Positions 14,208-23,583 of a stretch of DNA of 64,000 nucleotides are shown piece by piece. Positions within the stretch are counted from its first letter, which is position 1. The number at the start of each line of letters is the position of its first letter. Under the pieces are notes generated by a model. The model made no database searches and had not been told where the DNA came from. It worked only from the letters and a program-made list of their open reading frames with translations. The translations under genes were made by a program, and so were the position numbers. Source of the stretch: Solwaraspora sp. WMMD406 (GTDB taxonomy: Bacteria > Actinomycetota > Actinomycetes > Mycobacteriales > Micromonosporaceae); the NCBI RefSeq assembly GCF_029626025.1, contig NZ_JARUBF010000001.1:4340001-4404000 (forward strand), read 5' to 3'.

Positions 14208-17080
14208 CCGGTGACGGACAGCAGGCGTACCTGATGGTCGGCGGTGACCACGACGATCGTGTCACCGCCGACCAGCACCTGCTCCACCCGGCCGGCGGTG
14301 ACGTCGGTGCCGACGTCGACCGACCCGGTGTGCCGGCCGGTCGCCACCTCCCAGACCGCCAACTGCGGAACACTGCTGCCCGACGACTGGTCGTAGCGGT
14401 AACTCAGCACCGCCGCCCGCGCGCCGGACACCGCCACCGCCGACACGAAATCCTCGGCGGCAGCGGTCTGCCCGCCGGCGAAATCCAGCAGGACGAACTC
14501 GTCGACACTGGTGAACGTCTGATCACCGAAGAGGATCCCGTCCGCCACGGCATACCAGTTGTCCTCGGTGCCGGACTCGGTGGGCCGCGACCACACCTCG
14601 GCGCCGGTGGCCGTGTTCACCGCCACCGTCCGGTACGTGCCGCCGTCGACCGCCACGCACACCAGCTGCGGCCCGCACGCCTTGACCAACTCGATGGTGT
14701 CGGTGCCGGCCAACGGCAGTTCCCACTTCTTGGCGAAACCGTCCAGGTCGTAGGCGGCCAGCACGTCCCGCCCCGGTGAGGCGTCGTCGGAAAGCCTGCC
14801 GATCGCCAGCCCGTCGTAGACGGTCCACCTGTCGTGGTCCAGCGGCAGGTCACCACTGACGGCCGGTTTCCCGGTGGCGGTGTCCAGGACAACCCCCCGG
14901 CCGCCGCCTTCGCTGAGTTCGACGATTCGGTCCGCCGCCGCGTGCCGGTTGTCGCGCAGCCCGTGCGCGGCGGGCAGCACACCGGTACCGTCCGGCGTGA
15001 CGCCATCGACGCTCCAGCCGGTCACGGCCCGGATCCGCTCCGAGTCGACGATCAGCAGGTCGTCCTCGGGCGCCTCCCGCCGCCACCGCTCGTCACCGCT
15101 GATCAGGTCGACCCGGGCCACCGCGTTGTCGTAGATGCCGTCCCTGATCTCCACGATCACGTCGGTGCCGAGATAGACCACATCGGTGCGGTTGTTCCAG
15201 CCGCCCTTCCACTTGACGGTGCCGTCGGTGACGTCCAGGACGACCCGCATGTCGTCGCCGTCGTCGGTGGCCGAGTCGACGGCGTCGACGACGAGCAGCC
15301 CGTCGACGGCGGTCAGCGTCAACCGGGCCGGTTCGACGTCCAGCTCGGCGGTCCAGGTCGGGGCACCACCGGCGACCGGCAGGGCGGTGACGGCGGTCGC
15401 GCCGATGCTGACCGCCGCGTACACGGCCAGGTCACCGGCGATGGTGCCCGCCGACCGGGTGGTGCCGACCGGCAGCGTCACCTGATGGGTTTCGGCCAGC
15501 CCGCCGGCGGTGTCGCCGCCACCGCCTTGATCGCCACCGAAGCCGAACAGCGACGTACCCGTGCCGTCACCGGCGTCGCCACCGTCGCGGATCCGGTCCA
15601 GCAGCCGACCGCTGGTCAACCCGATGCTGGCGACGACGGTCAGCACCACGGCGGCGGCGACCGTCGCGACCACCCGGCCGGTGCGCCTGCGCCGCCGACC
15701 CGACACGGGCGGCGGCCCGACCACGGCCGGGGGGTCGACCTTTCCCGGCGGTCCCGGCCATCCGGAACCGGGCGCCGGTGGCGGTTGGTAGCCCGTTTCC
15801 GCCGACGGGCTGTGACCCGCCGGCGGCCGGGCCGACGGATACGCCGGCCCGCCGGACGTGGGCGGCGGATAGCCCGGCGGTGGCGGATAGCCCGGCGGTG
15901 GCGGATAGCCCGGCGGTGGCGGGTAGCCGGCGTACGACGGCGGCGCGGCCGGGGACAGCGGGGTGGCGGTCGACGGGGCCGCACCGGCCGCCGCCGGATC
16001 GTGATGCAGCGCGCCGTAGGCGACCGGCAGTTCGGGCTGCTCCGGAACGGCCGGGGCGACGCCCAGCCGGGCGTGCAGGCGGCTGGCGACCAGCGGCATC
16101 CGGCTCGCCCCGCCGACCAGCAGCAGCCCGGCCAGCCGGGCCGGGTCGACCCCGGCGAGCTGCAGCACCCGGCGGGTCTCGTCCACCGCCCGGTCGATCA
16201 GCGGCCCGGCGATCCGGTCCAGTTCCTCCCGGGTCAGGTGCATCGGGTCGTCGCGGCCGGGCACCGTCACCGGCGCCACCGACGTACGCGACAACATCTC
16301 CTTGGCCGCCCGTACCTCGGTCCAGAAGGCGTGCCGGTCCCGCCGGTCGGCGGCGGTCACCGGCTGGTCCAACCGCGACCACAACCGCGGATCCCGCATC
16401 GCGACGAGTTGGCCCAGGTGGGCGACCAGGGCGTTGTCGACGTCCAGGCCGCCGAGGTCGTCCAGGCCGCCGGTGGCCAGCACCCGCAGTCCGCCGGTCG
16501 GGCGGCCGGCGGCTGCCTCGTGGCGGACCACCGCCACGTCCAGGGTGCCGCCGCCGAAGTCGAACACCGCCAGCGCGCCGCCCGGCGGAATCCGGCGGCC
16601 CAGCACCCGCACGCAGTAGGTGGCGGCGGCGATCGGCTCGTCGAGCAGCAGCACCGGACCCAGCCCGGCCCGCTGGGCGGCCGCCCGCAGCAGGTCCCGA
16701 CGCGGGGTGCCCCAGTCCGCCGGGCAGGTCAGCACCGTCGCGTCGTGCGGACGTACCCCGGCCATCGCGGCCTCGCCGGCCACCCGGCGCAGGCTGGCGG
16801 CCAGCAGGTCGGCCACCGGCAGGTCCCGGTCACCGAGCAGCACCGTGCCGTCGTCGATGTGCCGTTTCGGGTACGGCTCGAAACGGTGCGGTTCACCGGC
16901 GGCCAGCCGCTGCGCGTCGCGGCCGGTGTGCACGGTGCCGACCGCGTCGACGAACACCCCGGAGGTCAGCAGCGGTGAGCCGTCGAACAGCAGCGGCCGG
17001 GGCGGTTCGTCGCCCCGGCGTACCACGGCGACGGTGTGGGTGGTCCCCAGGTCGACGGCGAGCCGTACCGGTCCGTTCAC
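14198..17080 (-). CDS. Hsp70-like ATPase domain fused to Pro-rich linker, membrane helix and PQQ-like beta-propeller
   Basis: 960 residues from GTG 17080, with GAAAGGA about 10 nt upstream; GTG 17107 is an alternative without a ribosome binding site. Residues 1-365 are an Hsp70/actin-type nucleotide-binding domain with phosphate 1 (DLGTTHT), phosphate 2 (DFGGGTLD) and adenosine (VGGASRMP) motifs. There is no Hsp70 substrate-binding domain. Instead come a Pro/Tyr/Gly linker with GYPPPP repeats, a basic stop-transfer stretch, one membrane helix (about 469-491), and an extracytoplasmic domain of repeated blade-like segments (TGAEVWSRP, YDLDGFAKKW) resembling PQQ propellers. An ATP-switched envelope sensor or scaffold is plausible; the function is unknown. 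Confidence 0.85.
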   Translation of the reverse strand: MNGPVRLAVDLGTTHTVAVVRRGDEPPRPLLFDGSPLLTSGVFVDAVGTVHTGRDAQRLAAGEPHRFEPYPKRHIDDGTVLLGDRDLPVADLLAASLRRVAGEAAMAGVRPHDATVLTCPADWGTPRRDLLRAAAQRAGLGPVLLLDEPIAAATYCVRVLGRRIPPGGALAVFDFGGGTLDVAVVRHEAAAGRPTGGLRVLATGGLDDLGGLDVDNALVAHLGQLVAMRDPRLWSRLDQPVTAADRRDRHAFWTEVRAAKEMLSRTSVAPVTVPGRDDPMHLTREELDRIAGPLIDRAVDETRRVLQLAGVDPARLAGLLLVGGASRMPLVASRLHARLGVAPAVPEQPELPVAYGALHHDPAAAGAAPSTATPLSPAAPPSYAGYPPPPGYPPPPGYPPPPGYPPPTSGGPAYPSARPPAGHSPSAETGYQPPPAPGSGWPGPPGKVDPPAVVGPPPVSGRRRRRTGRVVATVAAAVVLTVVASIGLTSGRLLDRIRDGGDAGDGTGTSLFGFGGDQGGGGDTAGGLAETHQVTLPVGTTRSAGTIAGDLAVYAAVSIGATAVTALPVAGGAPTWTAELDVEPARLTLTAVDGLLVVDAVDSATDDGDDMRVVLDVTDGTVKWKGGWNNRTDVVYLGTDVIVEIRDGIYDNAVARVDLISGDERWRREAPEDDLLIVDSERIRAVTGWSVDGVTPDGTGVLPAAHGLRDNRHAAADRIVELSEGGGRGVVLDTATGKPAVSGDLPLDHDRWTVYDGLAIGRLSDDASPGRDVLAAYDLDGFAKKWELPLAGTDTIELVKACGPQLVCVAVDGGTYRTVAVNTATGAEVWSRPTESGTEDNWYAVADGILFGDQTFTSVDEFVLLDFAGGQTAAAEDFVSAVAVSGARAAVLSYRYDQSSGSSVPQLAVWEVATGRHTGSVDVGTDVTAGRVEQVLVGGDTIVVVTADHQVRLLSVTGPA
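15866..15919 (-). repeat. Three exact 18-bp tandem repeats encoding GYPPPP
   Basis: CGGATAGCCCGGCGGTGG occurs three times head to tail, followed by a degenerate fourth copy. Being a multiple of 3 it keeps frame and lengthens the Pro-rich linker of the Hsp70-like protein; copy number could vary by slippage. Confidence 0.85.
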
Positions 17081-17119
17081 GGTCTGCGTTGTCCTTTCCC
17101 GAAGCACCGGCGGTGCATG

Positions 17120-17530
17120 CTATCCGCCGGCCGCCACCACGACGTCGGCACCGAGCTGTTTCAGCACCCGGGTACGCAGGGTCTCGTACTGCTCGCGGCA
17201 GCGGGTCGGCGGCCCGGCCGGACGGGTGACCACCACACCGGCGGTGATCCGCTCGTGCGGGCCGAACTGGTCCCGGGTCAGGTCGACCTCGACCACACCG
17301 AGCCGGTTCCACCAGTGCGAGCCGGTGCGGTCGCCGTCGACGCGGACCTCGCCGAGCAGCAGGTCACCACCGAGAAGGTCGTGCACCACCAGGGCGGTGA
17401 CCCCGCACTGACCCCGGCTGGGGTTGCCCGGATGCCAGTCGGCGAGGTCCACCGGGTCACAGGTGTCGGCGGCCCAGGCGGAGCGGATGACACGTTCGAT
17501 GTGGGTCAGGGTCCAGGTGCGGGGGAACAT
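17120..17530 (-). CDS. YunG-family protein of unknown function
   Basis: 136 residues from ATG 17530; the open frame extends to 18031 but the extra part is antisense to thymidine kinase. Conserved YunG features: IERVIRSAWAADTCDP, then GQCGVTALVVHDLLGGDLLLGEV and the HWWNRL motif followed by VDLTRDQF. A Cys in GQCGVTA followed by His in HWWN resembles a papain-like or other Cys/His arrangement, but no activity is established. AGGA lies 9 nt before the ATG. Divergent from tdk, with tandem palindromes between them. Confidence 0.75.
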   Translation of the reverse strand: MFPRTWTLTHIERVIRSAWAADTCDPVDLADWHPGNPSRGQCGVTALVVHDLLGGDLLLGEVRVDGDRTGSHWWNRLGVVEVDLTRDQFGPHERITAGVVVTRPAGPPTRCREQYETLRTRVLKQLGADVVVAAGG

Positions 17531-17603
17531 GGCGGCAGATCCTGCCACAGTGGTCCGACACCGTCGGACACCGTCGCTCGTCGTGTCGGTCGACGCGCCA
17601 CGG

Positions 17604-17643
17604 CGGTGATCCGTCACCCGGAAACGACGGTGATCCGTCACCC
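17604..17643. repeat. Tandem 16-bp repeat, each copy a GGTGA-N4-TCACC dyad
   Basis: CGGTGATCCGTCACCC occurs at 17604-17619 and 17628-17643, offset by 24 bp, about two helical turns. Each copy contains an inverted repeat with 5-bp arms. The pair lies between the divergent YunG and thymidine kinase genes and is probably a double operator. Confidence 0.6.
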
Positions 17644-17696
17644 ACCACGGCGGTGAACGGCAGCCGTCCGGGTAACGGCTAGTAAGCTGCCCGGTC

Positions 17697-18401
17697 GTGA
17701 CCGACGACAGTGCGCGGATGGCATCCGGGCCGGCCGGCGCGGACCAGTCCGCGCTGGCCACCGCCTGTCTGGCCGCCGGCGACGGGCGGCTGCGCCACGG
17801 CGCGGCGTTGAAGTTCTTCTGGGGGCCGATGGACTGCGGCAAGTCGACCCTGGCCCTGCAGATGGACCACAACCACGCCCGGCAGGGCCGACGTGGTCTG
17901 GTCCTGACCCGCAACGACCGGTCGATGGGCCCGCAGGTCACCACCCGGATCGGGTTGGCGCACGCGGCGATCGAGGTCACCGACGACCTCGATCTGGTGG
18001 CGCTGGTCCGGGGCCGCTGGGCCGACGGCACCCGCGTCGACTACCTGATCTGCGACGAGGCCTGCTTCTACACGGTGTCGCAAGTGGAGCAGATGGCCGA
18101 CCTGGTCGACGGCTACGACGTCGACGTGTTCGCGTTCGGCCTGGCCAGTGACTTCCGGTCGGCGCTGTTCCCGGCCGCGCGGCGACTGTTCGAACTCGCC
18201 GACGAGGTGTGCCGCATCCAGGTCGAGGTGCTGTGCTGGTGCGGGCGGCAAGGGCTGCTCAACGCCCGGGTCGTCGACGGAGTGGTGGCCCGGCACGGCG
18301 AACAGGTCGTCATCGGTGACACCGTCGACCACGCCGAGGTGCGCTATCAGGTGCTGTGCCGTCGGCACCACCGCGCCGGCGACCTCGGGCCCGCCGCGTA
18401 G
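17697..18401 (+). CDS. tdk: Thymidine kinase (type II)
   Basis: 234 residues from GTG 17697. P-loop GPMDCGKST (43-51), Walker-B-like ICDEACF, and a C-terminal zinc-type knuckle with cysteines in VLCWCG and QVLCRRHH. These define bacterial/human TK1-type enzymes (EC 2.7.1.21), which phosphorylate thymidine with ATP in the salvage pathway. An N-terminal extension of about 35 residues precedes the P-loop strand, so the start could be slightly further in, but no better site is visible. It shares a regulatory region with the divergent YunG gene. Confidence 0.92.
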   Translation: MTDDSARMASGPAGADQSALATACLAAGDGRLRHGAALKFFWGPMDCGKSTLALQMDHNHARQGRRGLVLTRNDRSMGPQVTTRIGLAHAAIEVTDDLDLVALVRGRWADGTRVDYLICDEACFYTVSQVEQMADLVDGYDVDVFAFGLASDFRSALFPAARRLFELADEVCRIQVEVLCWCGRQGLLNARVVDGVVARHGEQVVIGDTVDHAEVRYQVLCRRHHRAGDLGPAA

Positions 18402-18459
18402 CCCGCCACGGGGGTGGCCGGCCAGGCGGCGGGTACGCGCGGCGGGGCCGGCGCGTCGA

Positions 18460-19458
18460 TCAGCTGTCGCCGAGCCGGGCCAGCAGGTCGGCTTCCCGCC
18501 TCGGGTCGAGCCCGACCGGCGGCAGGTCGGCCCGCAGTGGTGCCGGGCCGTCGAGGCCGCGCAGCCAGGCCCAGGTGTCGGCGACCGTCTCGGCCACCGG
18601 CCGGCAGCGCAGGCCGGTGGCGACCGCCCGGGACACGTCACCACGGTGCAGCGCGTCGTACAGCTCACCCGGCGGCAACCAGACCGGCAGCTCCGTCCAG
18701 GGCGCGATGCCGGCGTCCGCGATGGTCTGCGGGTCGGCCCAGCGCAGCCGGGCGTCCGCCCCGGTGACCCGTACGCAGGTGTCCAGCAGCTCCCCCATCG
18801 TGGTGTGGCCGAGCGGGCTGACCACGTTGTACGGTCCGGACAGCCCGGCGGCGGCCGCGTCGAGCGCCCAGACGGCCAGGTCCCGGGCGTCGACGTACTG
18901 CAACGGCAGGTCACGCGGCCCGGGGGCGAGCACGTCACCGCCGCGCGCCATCCGGGTCAGCCACCACGGCAGCCGGCCGACGTCCTCGTACGGGCCGAGG
19001 ATCAACCCGGCGCGGGCCAGCAGCGCACGGTCCCCGAAGGCATCGACGGCGGCCAGTTCACCGCCGCGTTTGGCCCGGGCGTAGTCGACGTCCGCGCCGT
19101 CGTCGGCGGACGCGTCGACCACCTCGGCGTCCTCGTCCGCGTCCGCCGGTGGCGCGAACACGTACACCGACCGGCTCGACACGTACGTGAGGTGGCCGAC
19201 CCGGTCGCGCAGCAGCCGGGCCGCGTCGCGGACCGTCGACGGCGCCCCCGACCAGGTGTCGACGGCCAGGTCCCATTCCCCGGTACGCAGCCCGGCCAGA
19301 CCGTCGGCGGCGCTCCGGTCGACGACGACCACCCGCGCGCCGGCGGGTGCCGGTCGACGGCCCCGGTGCGCCACGGTCACCGCCCAGCCACGGGCCAGCG
19401 CCGCCTCGACGACGCAGCGGCCCACGAACCCGGTGCCGCCCAACATCAGCAGTCGCAT
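18460..19458 (-). CDS. NAD(P)-dependent epimerase/dehydratase-family protein (extended SDR)
   Basis: 332 residues from ATG 19458; the frame upstream is antisense to the AidB-like gene. The N-terminal Rossmann motif is LMLGGTGFVGR. LTYVSSRSVYVF is the catalytic Ser strand, and YARAKRG supplies a YxxxK pair. LQYVDARDLAVWALDAA and GPYNVVSPLGHTTMGELL are typical of the reductase/epimerase branch found in many actinobacteria. The substrate is unknown. Divergent from the AidB-like acyl-CoA dehydrogenase. Confidence 0.88.
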   Translation of the reverse strand: MRLLMLGGTGFVGRCVVEAALARGWAVTVAHRGRRPAPAGARVVVVDRSAADGLAGLRTGEWDLAVDTWSGAPSTVRDAARLLRDRVGHLTYVSSRSVYVFAPPADADEDAEVVDASADDGADVDYARAKRGGELAAVDAFGDRALLARAGLILGPYEDVGRLPWWLTRMARGGDVLAPGPRDLPLQYVDARDLAVWALDAAAAGLSGPYNVVSPLGHTTMGELLDTCVRVTGADARLRWADPQTIADAGIAPWTELPVWLPPGELYDALHRGDVSRAVATGLRCRPVAETVADTWAWLRGLDGPAPLRADLPPVGLDPRREADLLARLGDS

Positions 19459-19569
19459 ACCAGCCACTGTGCCCGCCGTCGGCACGCGGCGGAAGGCGTC
19501 ACGCTCTCCGCGCAATCCCAGCGGGTTACTGTCGGGTAGTAGACGCCGTGCGTGACGAGGAGGATCATC

Positions 19570-21285
19570 GTGGATCGATACGTCCAACCCGTACCCGCGC
19601 CCGGGGACCCGTACCGCACTGACTGGCTGCTCGACGCCTGGCTGCGCCGTCACCTGTCGGCGGCCGAGCTGGCCGCCGCCGACACCCGGCTCACCGCCCT
19701 CGCCGCCGACGTCAACGGGCCGCTGCGGGCCGCGCACACCGACGCCGAAGCCCACCCGCCCCACCTGGTCCGTTACGGGCCGTGGGGTGAGCGCGTCGAC
19801 CGGATCCGGACCGCCGACGGCTGGCGGCGGCTACGGGACGCCGCCGCCCGACACGCCCTGGTCGCCCTGCCCTACCAGGCGCCGACCCGCGCCACCTGGG
19901 GCGCGGCCACCCGGATCGTGCAGCACGCCCTGCTGCACCTGTACGCCCCCGAGTCGGCCACCTTCTCCTGCCCGGTCGCGATGGCCGACGGCGCGGCGGC
20001 CCTGCTGTCCCGGCCGGACGTCGACGCGGCCGTCCGCGACTCCTGGCTGCCCCGACTCACCAGCACCGACCCGGCCACGGCGGTGACCAGCGGACAGTGG
20101 ATGACCGAGGCGCGGGGCGGCTCGGACCTGTCCGGGTCGACCACCACCGCCGACCCGGCCGGTGACGGCAGTTGGCGGCTCACCGGCGAGAAGTGGTTCT
20201 GCTCGGCGATCGACGCACCGGTCGCGGTGGCGTTGGCCCGGCCGGCCGGCGCCGGGCCGGGCAGCCGGCACCTCGCCCCGTTCCTGGTACCCCGCTACGC
20301 CGCCGACTCCCCGCTGGCCGACGCCGACGCCGACCCGGACGCGCCTGCCCCCGGGATACGGGTGCACCGACTCAAGGACAAGCTCGGCACCCGGGCGTTG
20401 CCGACCGCCGAGGTGGGGTTGCGTCAGGCGTACGCGCTGCCGCTGGGTGACCCGGCCCGACCCGGCCTGTCCAGGGCGATGACCCTGGTCGTGGTGACCC
20501 GGCTGCACAACGCGTCGGCGGCGGCCGGCGGCATGCGCCGGGGGCTGGCGTACGCGCACGCCTACGCCACCGCCCGGGACGTCGCCGGCGGTCGGCTCGT
20601 CGATTCGCCGGCGCACCGCGCCGTGCTCGGCACCCTGGCCGTCGACGCCGCCGGCGCGTTCGTCCTCGCCGGTGACGCGTTCGCCCTGCTGGGCCGGGTC
20701 GAGGTCGGTGGCGATCCGGCCTCGGCCGCGCTGCTGCGCCTGGTCGCCCCGATGGCCAAGCTCGCCACCGGCCGGTTGGCGGTCGCCGCCGCCAGCGAGT
20801 ACGTCGAGTGTTTCGGCGGCGCCGGGTACGTGGAGGACACCGGTGTGCCCCGGCTGCTGCGCGACGCGCAGGTACTGCCGATCTGGGAGGGCACCACGAC
20901 GGTGTTGGCCCTCGACGTACTGCGGGCGGTGGTCCGCGAGGACGCCGCGCCGCCGCTGCTGGCCCGGCTCGACCGGGCCGCCGACGCCGCCCGGGGCTTC
21001 GCCCCGTCGGTGGCCGACACCCTCGCCGAGACCGTCGGCGAACTACGGTCCGCCGTCGCGGCGGTCACCGTCGACCCGGGCGGGCCGGCGACGCTGGCCG
21101 CCGTACGGCCGTTGGCGCTGCGGATGGCGTACGCCCTGGCCGGCGCGCTGCTCGTCGAACAGGCCGTGGCCGGCGGGCAGGAGGCCGCCGAGGTCGCCGC
21201 CCGGTTGTGGGCCCGACGGTGGTTACGCCGCGACGACGTCTCGGTCGATGCCCACCAGCACCTGGAGCTGCTCAGCCGGCCGTGA
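19570..21285 (+). CDS. AidB-like acyl-CoA dehydrogenase-family flavoprotein
   Basis: 571 residues from GTG 19570, with GAGGAGG 7 nt upstream. Acyl-CoA dehydrogenase domains in order: N-terminal helical part; [18 protein letters not shown]/substrate strand; [24 protein letters not shown]; and C-terminal helices with [18 protein letters not shown], whose Glu is in the place of the AidB/IVD base. Length and the LGTR-P signature fit the AidB subgroup, linked in E. coli to the alkylation response and DNA binding, rather than beta-oxidation enzymes of about 380 residues. DNA repair is family knowledge, not shown here. Confidence 0.85.
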   Translation: MDRYVQPVPAPGDPYRTDWLLDAWLRRHLSAAELAAADTRLTALAADVNGPLRAAHTDAEAHPPHLVRYGPWGERVDRIRTADGWRRLRDAAARHALVALPYQAPTRATWGAATRIVQHALLHLYAPESATFSCPVAMADGAAALLSRPDVDAAVRDSWLPRLTSTDPATAVTSGQWMTEARGGSDLSGSTTTADPAGDGSWRLTGEKWFCSAIDAPVAVALARPAGAGPGSRHLAPFLVPRYAADSPLADADADPDAPAPGIRVHRLKDKLGTRALPTAEVGLRQAYALPLGDPARPGLSRAMTLVVVTRLHNASAAAGGMRRGLAYAHAYATARDVAGGRLVDSPAHRAVLGTLAVDAAGAFVLAGDAFALLGRVEVGGDPASAALLRLVAPMAKLATGRLAVAAASEYVECFGGAGYVEDTGVPRLLRDAQVLPIWEGTTTVLALDVLRAVVREDAAPPLLARLDRAADAARGFAPSVADTLAETVGELRSAVAAVTVDPGGPATLAAVRPLALRMAYALAGALLVEQAVAGGQEAAEVAARLWARRWLRRDDVSVDAHQHLELLSRP

Positions 21286-21408
21286 CGGCGGCGACGCGGG
21301 AGCGGCCGCGTTCCCGACTCGGTGACGCACGGCGTCGCGGAGATCACCAGAACGGAAAAGTGGTGTGTCGGCGGGCGCGCCGCCGCTGGTGGGTGCACGA
21401 TCTTCACC

Positions 21409-22416
21409 ATGGGTTCGTTGGAGGTAGGCCCCGGCGTCTGGGCCGTCACGATCGTGGTCATCGTCGGTCTGCTCGCCTTGGACCTGGCGGTGGCGGCCAT
21501 CCGCCCGCACGCCGTCGGTTTCCGGGAGGCGACCGCCTGGTCGGTGTTCTACGTCGCGGTCGCGATCGTCTTCGGCCTGGTCTTCATGGCCTGGGCCGGC
21601 GGCACCTACGGCACCGAGTACTTCGCCGGCTACCTGGTGGAGAAGAGCCTGTCGGTCGACAACCTCTTCGTCTTCGTGATCATCATCAGCACGTTCGCCG
21701 TACCGGAGAAACACCAACACAAGGTGTTGACCTTCGGCATCATCGCGGCGCTGGTCATGCGGGCGATCTTCATCGCCGCCGGTGCCGCGCTGCTGAACCT
21801 GTTCTCGTTCATGTTCCTGGTCTTCGGCCTGCTGCTGATCTTCACCGCGATCCAACTGTTCCGCCACCGCGACGAGGATCCGCAGGTCGACGACAACGTC
21901 CTGGTCCGCGCCACCCGCCGGGTGCTGCCGGTGTCCACCGACTACGTCGACGGACGGCTGGTCACCCGGATCGACGGACGGCGGGTGGTCACCCCGCTGT
22001 TCATCGTCCTGATCGCGATCGGCAGCACCGATCTGCTGTTCGCCCTCGACTCGATCCCCGCCGTGTTCGGCATCACCCAGGAGCCGTACATCGTCTTCGT
22101 CGCCAACGCCTTCGCGCTGATCGGCCTGCGGGCGTTGTTCTTCCTCGTCAAGGGGCTGCTGGACCGTCTGGTCTACCTGTCCACCGGGTTGGCGTTGATC
22201 CTGGCCCTGATCGGCGTCAAGCTGATCCTGCACTGGGGGCACACCCTCGACGACCGGGTGCCCGAGGTGCAGACCCTGGTGTCGCTGGGCCTGATCGTGG
22301 TCATCCTGGCCGTGACGATCGTCGCCAGCCTGGTCAAGGTCCGCCGCGACCCGACCGCCCGCGCCCACGCGGGTTCGCTGCGCGCCCACGACGACCAGCG
22401 CGCCGACAACGGCTGA
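21409..22416 (+). CDS. TerC-family membrane protein (metal exporter type), paralogue 1
   Basis: 335 residues from ATG 21409; the open frame starts at 21322 without a signal for initiation. About nine membrane helices. TerC hallmarks: EKSLSVDNLFVF and STDLLFALDSIPAVF, whose Asp residues lie within helices and are thought to bind metal, and VANAFALIGLRALFF. Some TerC proteins export Mn(II). Unlike the second TerC gene (27844-26882) no riboswitch-like leader is visible in the 120 bp upstream. Confidence 0.9.
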   Translation: MGSLEVGPGVWAVTIVVIVGLLALDLAVAAIRPHAVGFREATAWSVFYVAVAIVFGLVFMAWAGGTYGTEYFAGYLVEKSLSVDNLFVFVIIISTFAVPEKHQHKVLTFGIIAALVMRAIFIAAGAALLNLFSFMFLVFGLLLIFTAIQLFRHRDEDPQVDDNVLVRATRRVLPVSTDYVDGRLVTRIDGRRVVTPLFIVLIAIGSTDLLFALDSIPAVFGITQEPYIVFVANAFALIGLRALFFLVKGLLDRLVYLSTGLALILALIGVKLILHWGHTLDDRVPEVQTLVSLGLIVVILAVTIVASLVKVRRDPTARAHAGSLRAHDDQRADNG

Positions 22417-22438
22417 CCGCGGGCGCCGCCGCCCGACG

Positions 22439-22457
22439 CCCCGCCGCCACGGCGGGG
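22439..22457. terminator. Short hairpin after terC paralogue 1
   Basis: CCCCGCCG and CGGCGGGG pair perfectly around a 3-nt loop, between the convergent TerC and integrase genes. Confidence 0.4.
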
Positions 22458-22469
22458 GCGCGGTGGTGG

Positions 22470-23477
22470 TCAGCCGCCGGCGGCGCGGGCGGCCCGCGCC
22501 GCCGCGATCCGGTAGGCCGGATCCCGGTCCAGGTTGTGCCGGTCCCGGTCGTAGCGGCGGGTGGTGCGCGGATCGGCGTGCCCCATCGCGTCCTGCACGT
22601 CCTCCAGCGGCACGCCTTCGGCGCGGGCCGTGGTGGCGAACGCGTGCCGCAGCGAGTGCGGCGACAACCGGTCCCAGGCCGGCAGCCCGGCGTCGCGGGC
22701 CAGCCGGCGGATCATCCGGAACACGGCGTGCCGGTCCAACCGGGCCCCGGTCGCGGTCACCAGCAGCGGGCCGGTGAGTTCCTCGACCGGCACCCGCTGG
22801 TCGCGGGCCCGTACCGCCAGGTAGTGATCGACGACGGCGGCGGTGTCCGGGGCCAACGCCCGCCGCCGCGCCCGGCCGCCCTTGCCGGTGAACCGCACGC
22901 TGCGGTGAGCGCGTTCGTGGCCGAGGTCGGCGACGTCGAGCGACACCAACTCGCCGACCCGCAGGCCGAGGTCGGCCAGCAGGGCGAGGACCGCGACCGT
23001 ACGCGGCGCGCTCGGCTTACGGTCGGCGTGCGCGGCGGTGAACAACGCGTCGACCTGGTCCGGGGTCAGGCCGAGGGTGGCCGAGTGGTCCCGGTTGACC
23101 CGGGGCCGGTCGGCGTCGGTGACCGGATTGGCCGGCACCGCCCGCAGCCGCACCAGGAACGCGTACCAACTGGACAGCGCCGACAGCTTGCGGGCCACGG
23201 TGGCGGGGGTCAACAACCGGCCGGTACGCGGATCCACGCTGGCCTCCAACGCCCGGGCGAAGCCGTTGACGTCGAGGAACGTCGCCCGCAGTGGGTCGAG
23301 GTCCGCGCCGGAACACCAGGTGAGCCAGCCGGCGATGTCCCGCCGGTACGCGGCCCGGGTGTGTTCGGACAGCCGACGGTTACGCAGCCACGCCTCGGTG
23401 AAGTCGACGGGCGCGGCCGGTGTGAGGCCACGGGCGGAGGTACGGGCGACGACGCTGGGCGCGGTGCTGCGGCGCAT
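22470..23477 (-). CDS. Tyrosine recombinase/integrase (XerC/D-like)
   Basis: 335 residues with an N-terminal SAM-like core-binding domain (about 25-120) and a C-terminal catalytic domain. The active site is complete: R173 (LGLRVGEL), K199 (FTGKGG), H274-x-x-R277 (SPHSLRHAF), H300 and Y309 (MGHADPRTTRRYD). It should therefore be active. No phage, transposon or att duplication is evident around it, so it is either a resident Xer-like recombinase or the remnant of an element. Short direct repeats lie just upstream. Confidence 0.9.
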   Translation of the reverse strand: MRRSTAPSVVARTSARGLTPAAPVDFTEAWLRNRRLSEHTRAAYRRDIAGWLTWCSGADLDPLRATFLDVNGFARALEASVDPRTGRLLTPATVARKLSALSSWYAFLVRLRAVPANPVTDADRPRVNRDHSATLGLTPDQVDALFTAAHADRKPSAPRTVAVLALLADLGLRVGELVSLDVADLGHERAHRSVRFTGKGGRARRRALAPDTAAVVDHYLAVRARDQRVPVEELTGPLLVTATGARLDRHAVFRMIRRLARDAGLPAWDRLSPHSLRHAFATTARAEGVPLEDVQDAMGHADPRTTRRYDRDRHNLDRDPAYRIAAARAARAAGG

Positions 23478-23545
23478 CGCAGCAGGATGCCAAAGTGGTC
23501 GACCGAAACGCCGCCGAAACGCCGCGCGGAGATCAATTGCTCGTA

Positions 23546-23583
23546 TCAGGTCATCGTCGTATCAGGTCTTGTGGTCTCAGGTC
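23546..23583. repeat. Direct repeats upstream of the integrase gene
   Basis: TCAGGTC occurs at 23546, 23562 and 23577, the first two within the longer unit CGTATCAGGTC. The period is about 15-16 bp. A second pair, CCGAAACGCCG, lies at about 23505-23530. They sit between the SDR stop and the integrase start, where arm-type recombinase or regulator sites could lie. Confidence 0.5.

Noticed and set aside
14834-16978. 714-codon plus-strand frame opposite the Hsp70-like gene
   Set aside because: No recognisable motif, and the minus strand encodes clear Hsp70-type motifs over the same bases.
21286-21408. Mn riboswitch upstream of TerC paralogue 1
   Set aside because: The GGGGAGTA and GAGACC blocks found upstream of paralogue 2 are absent.
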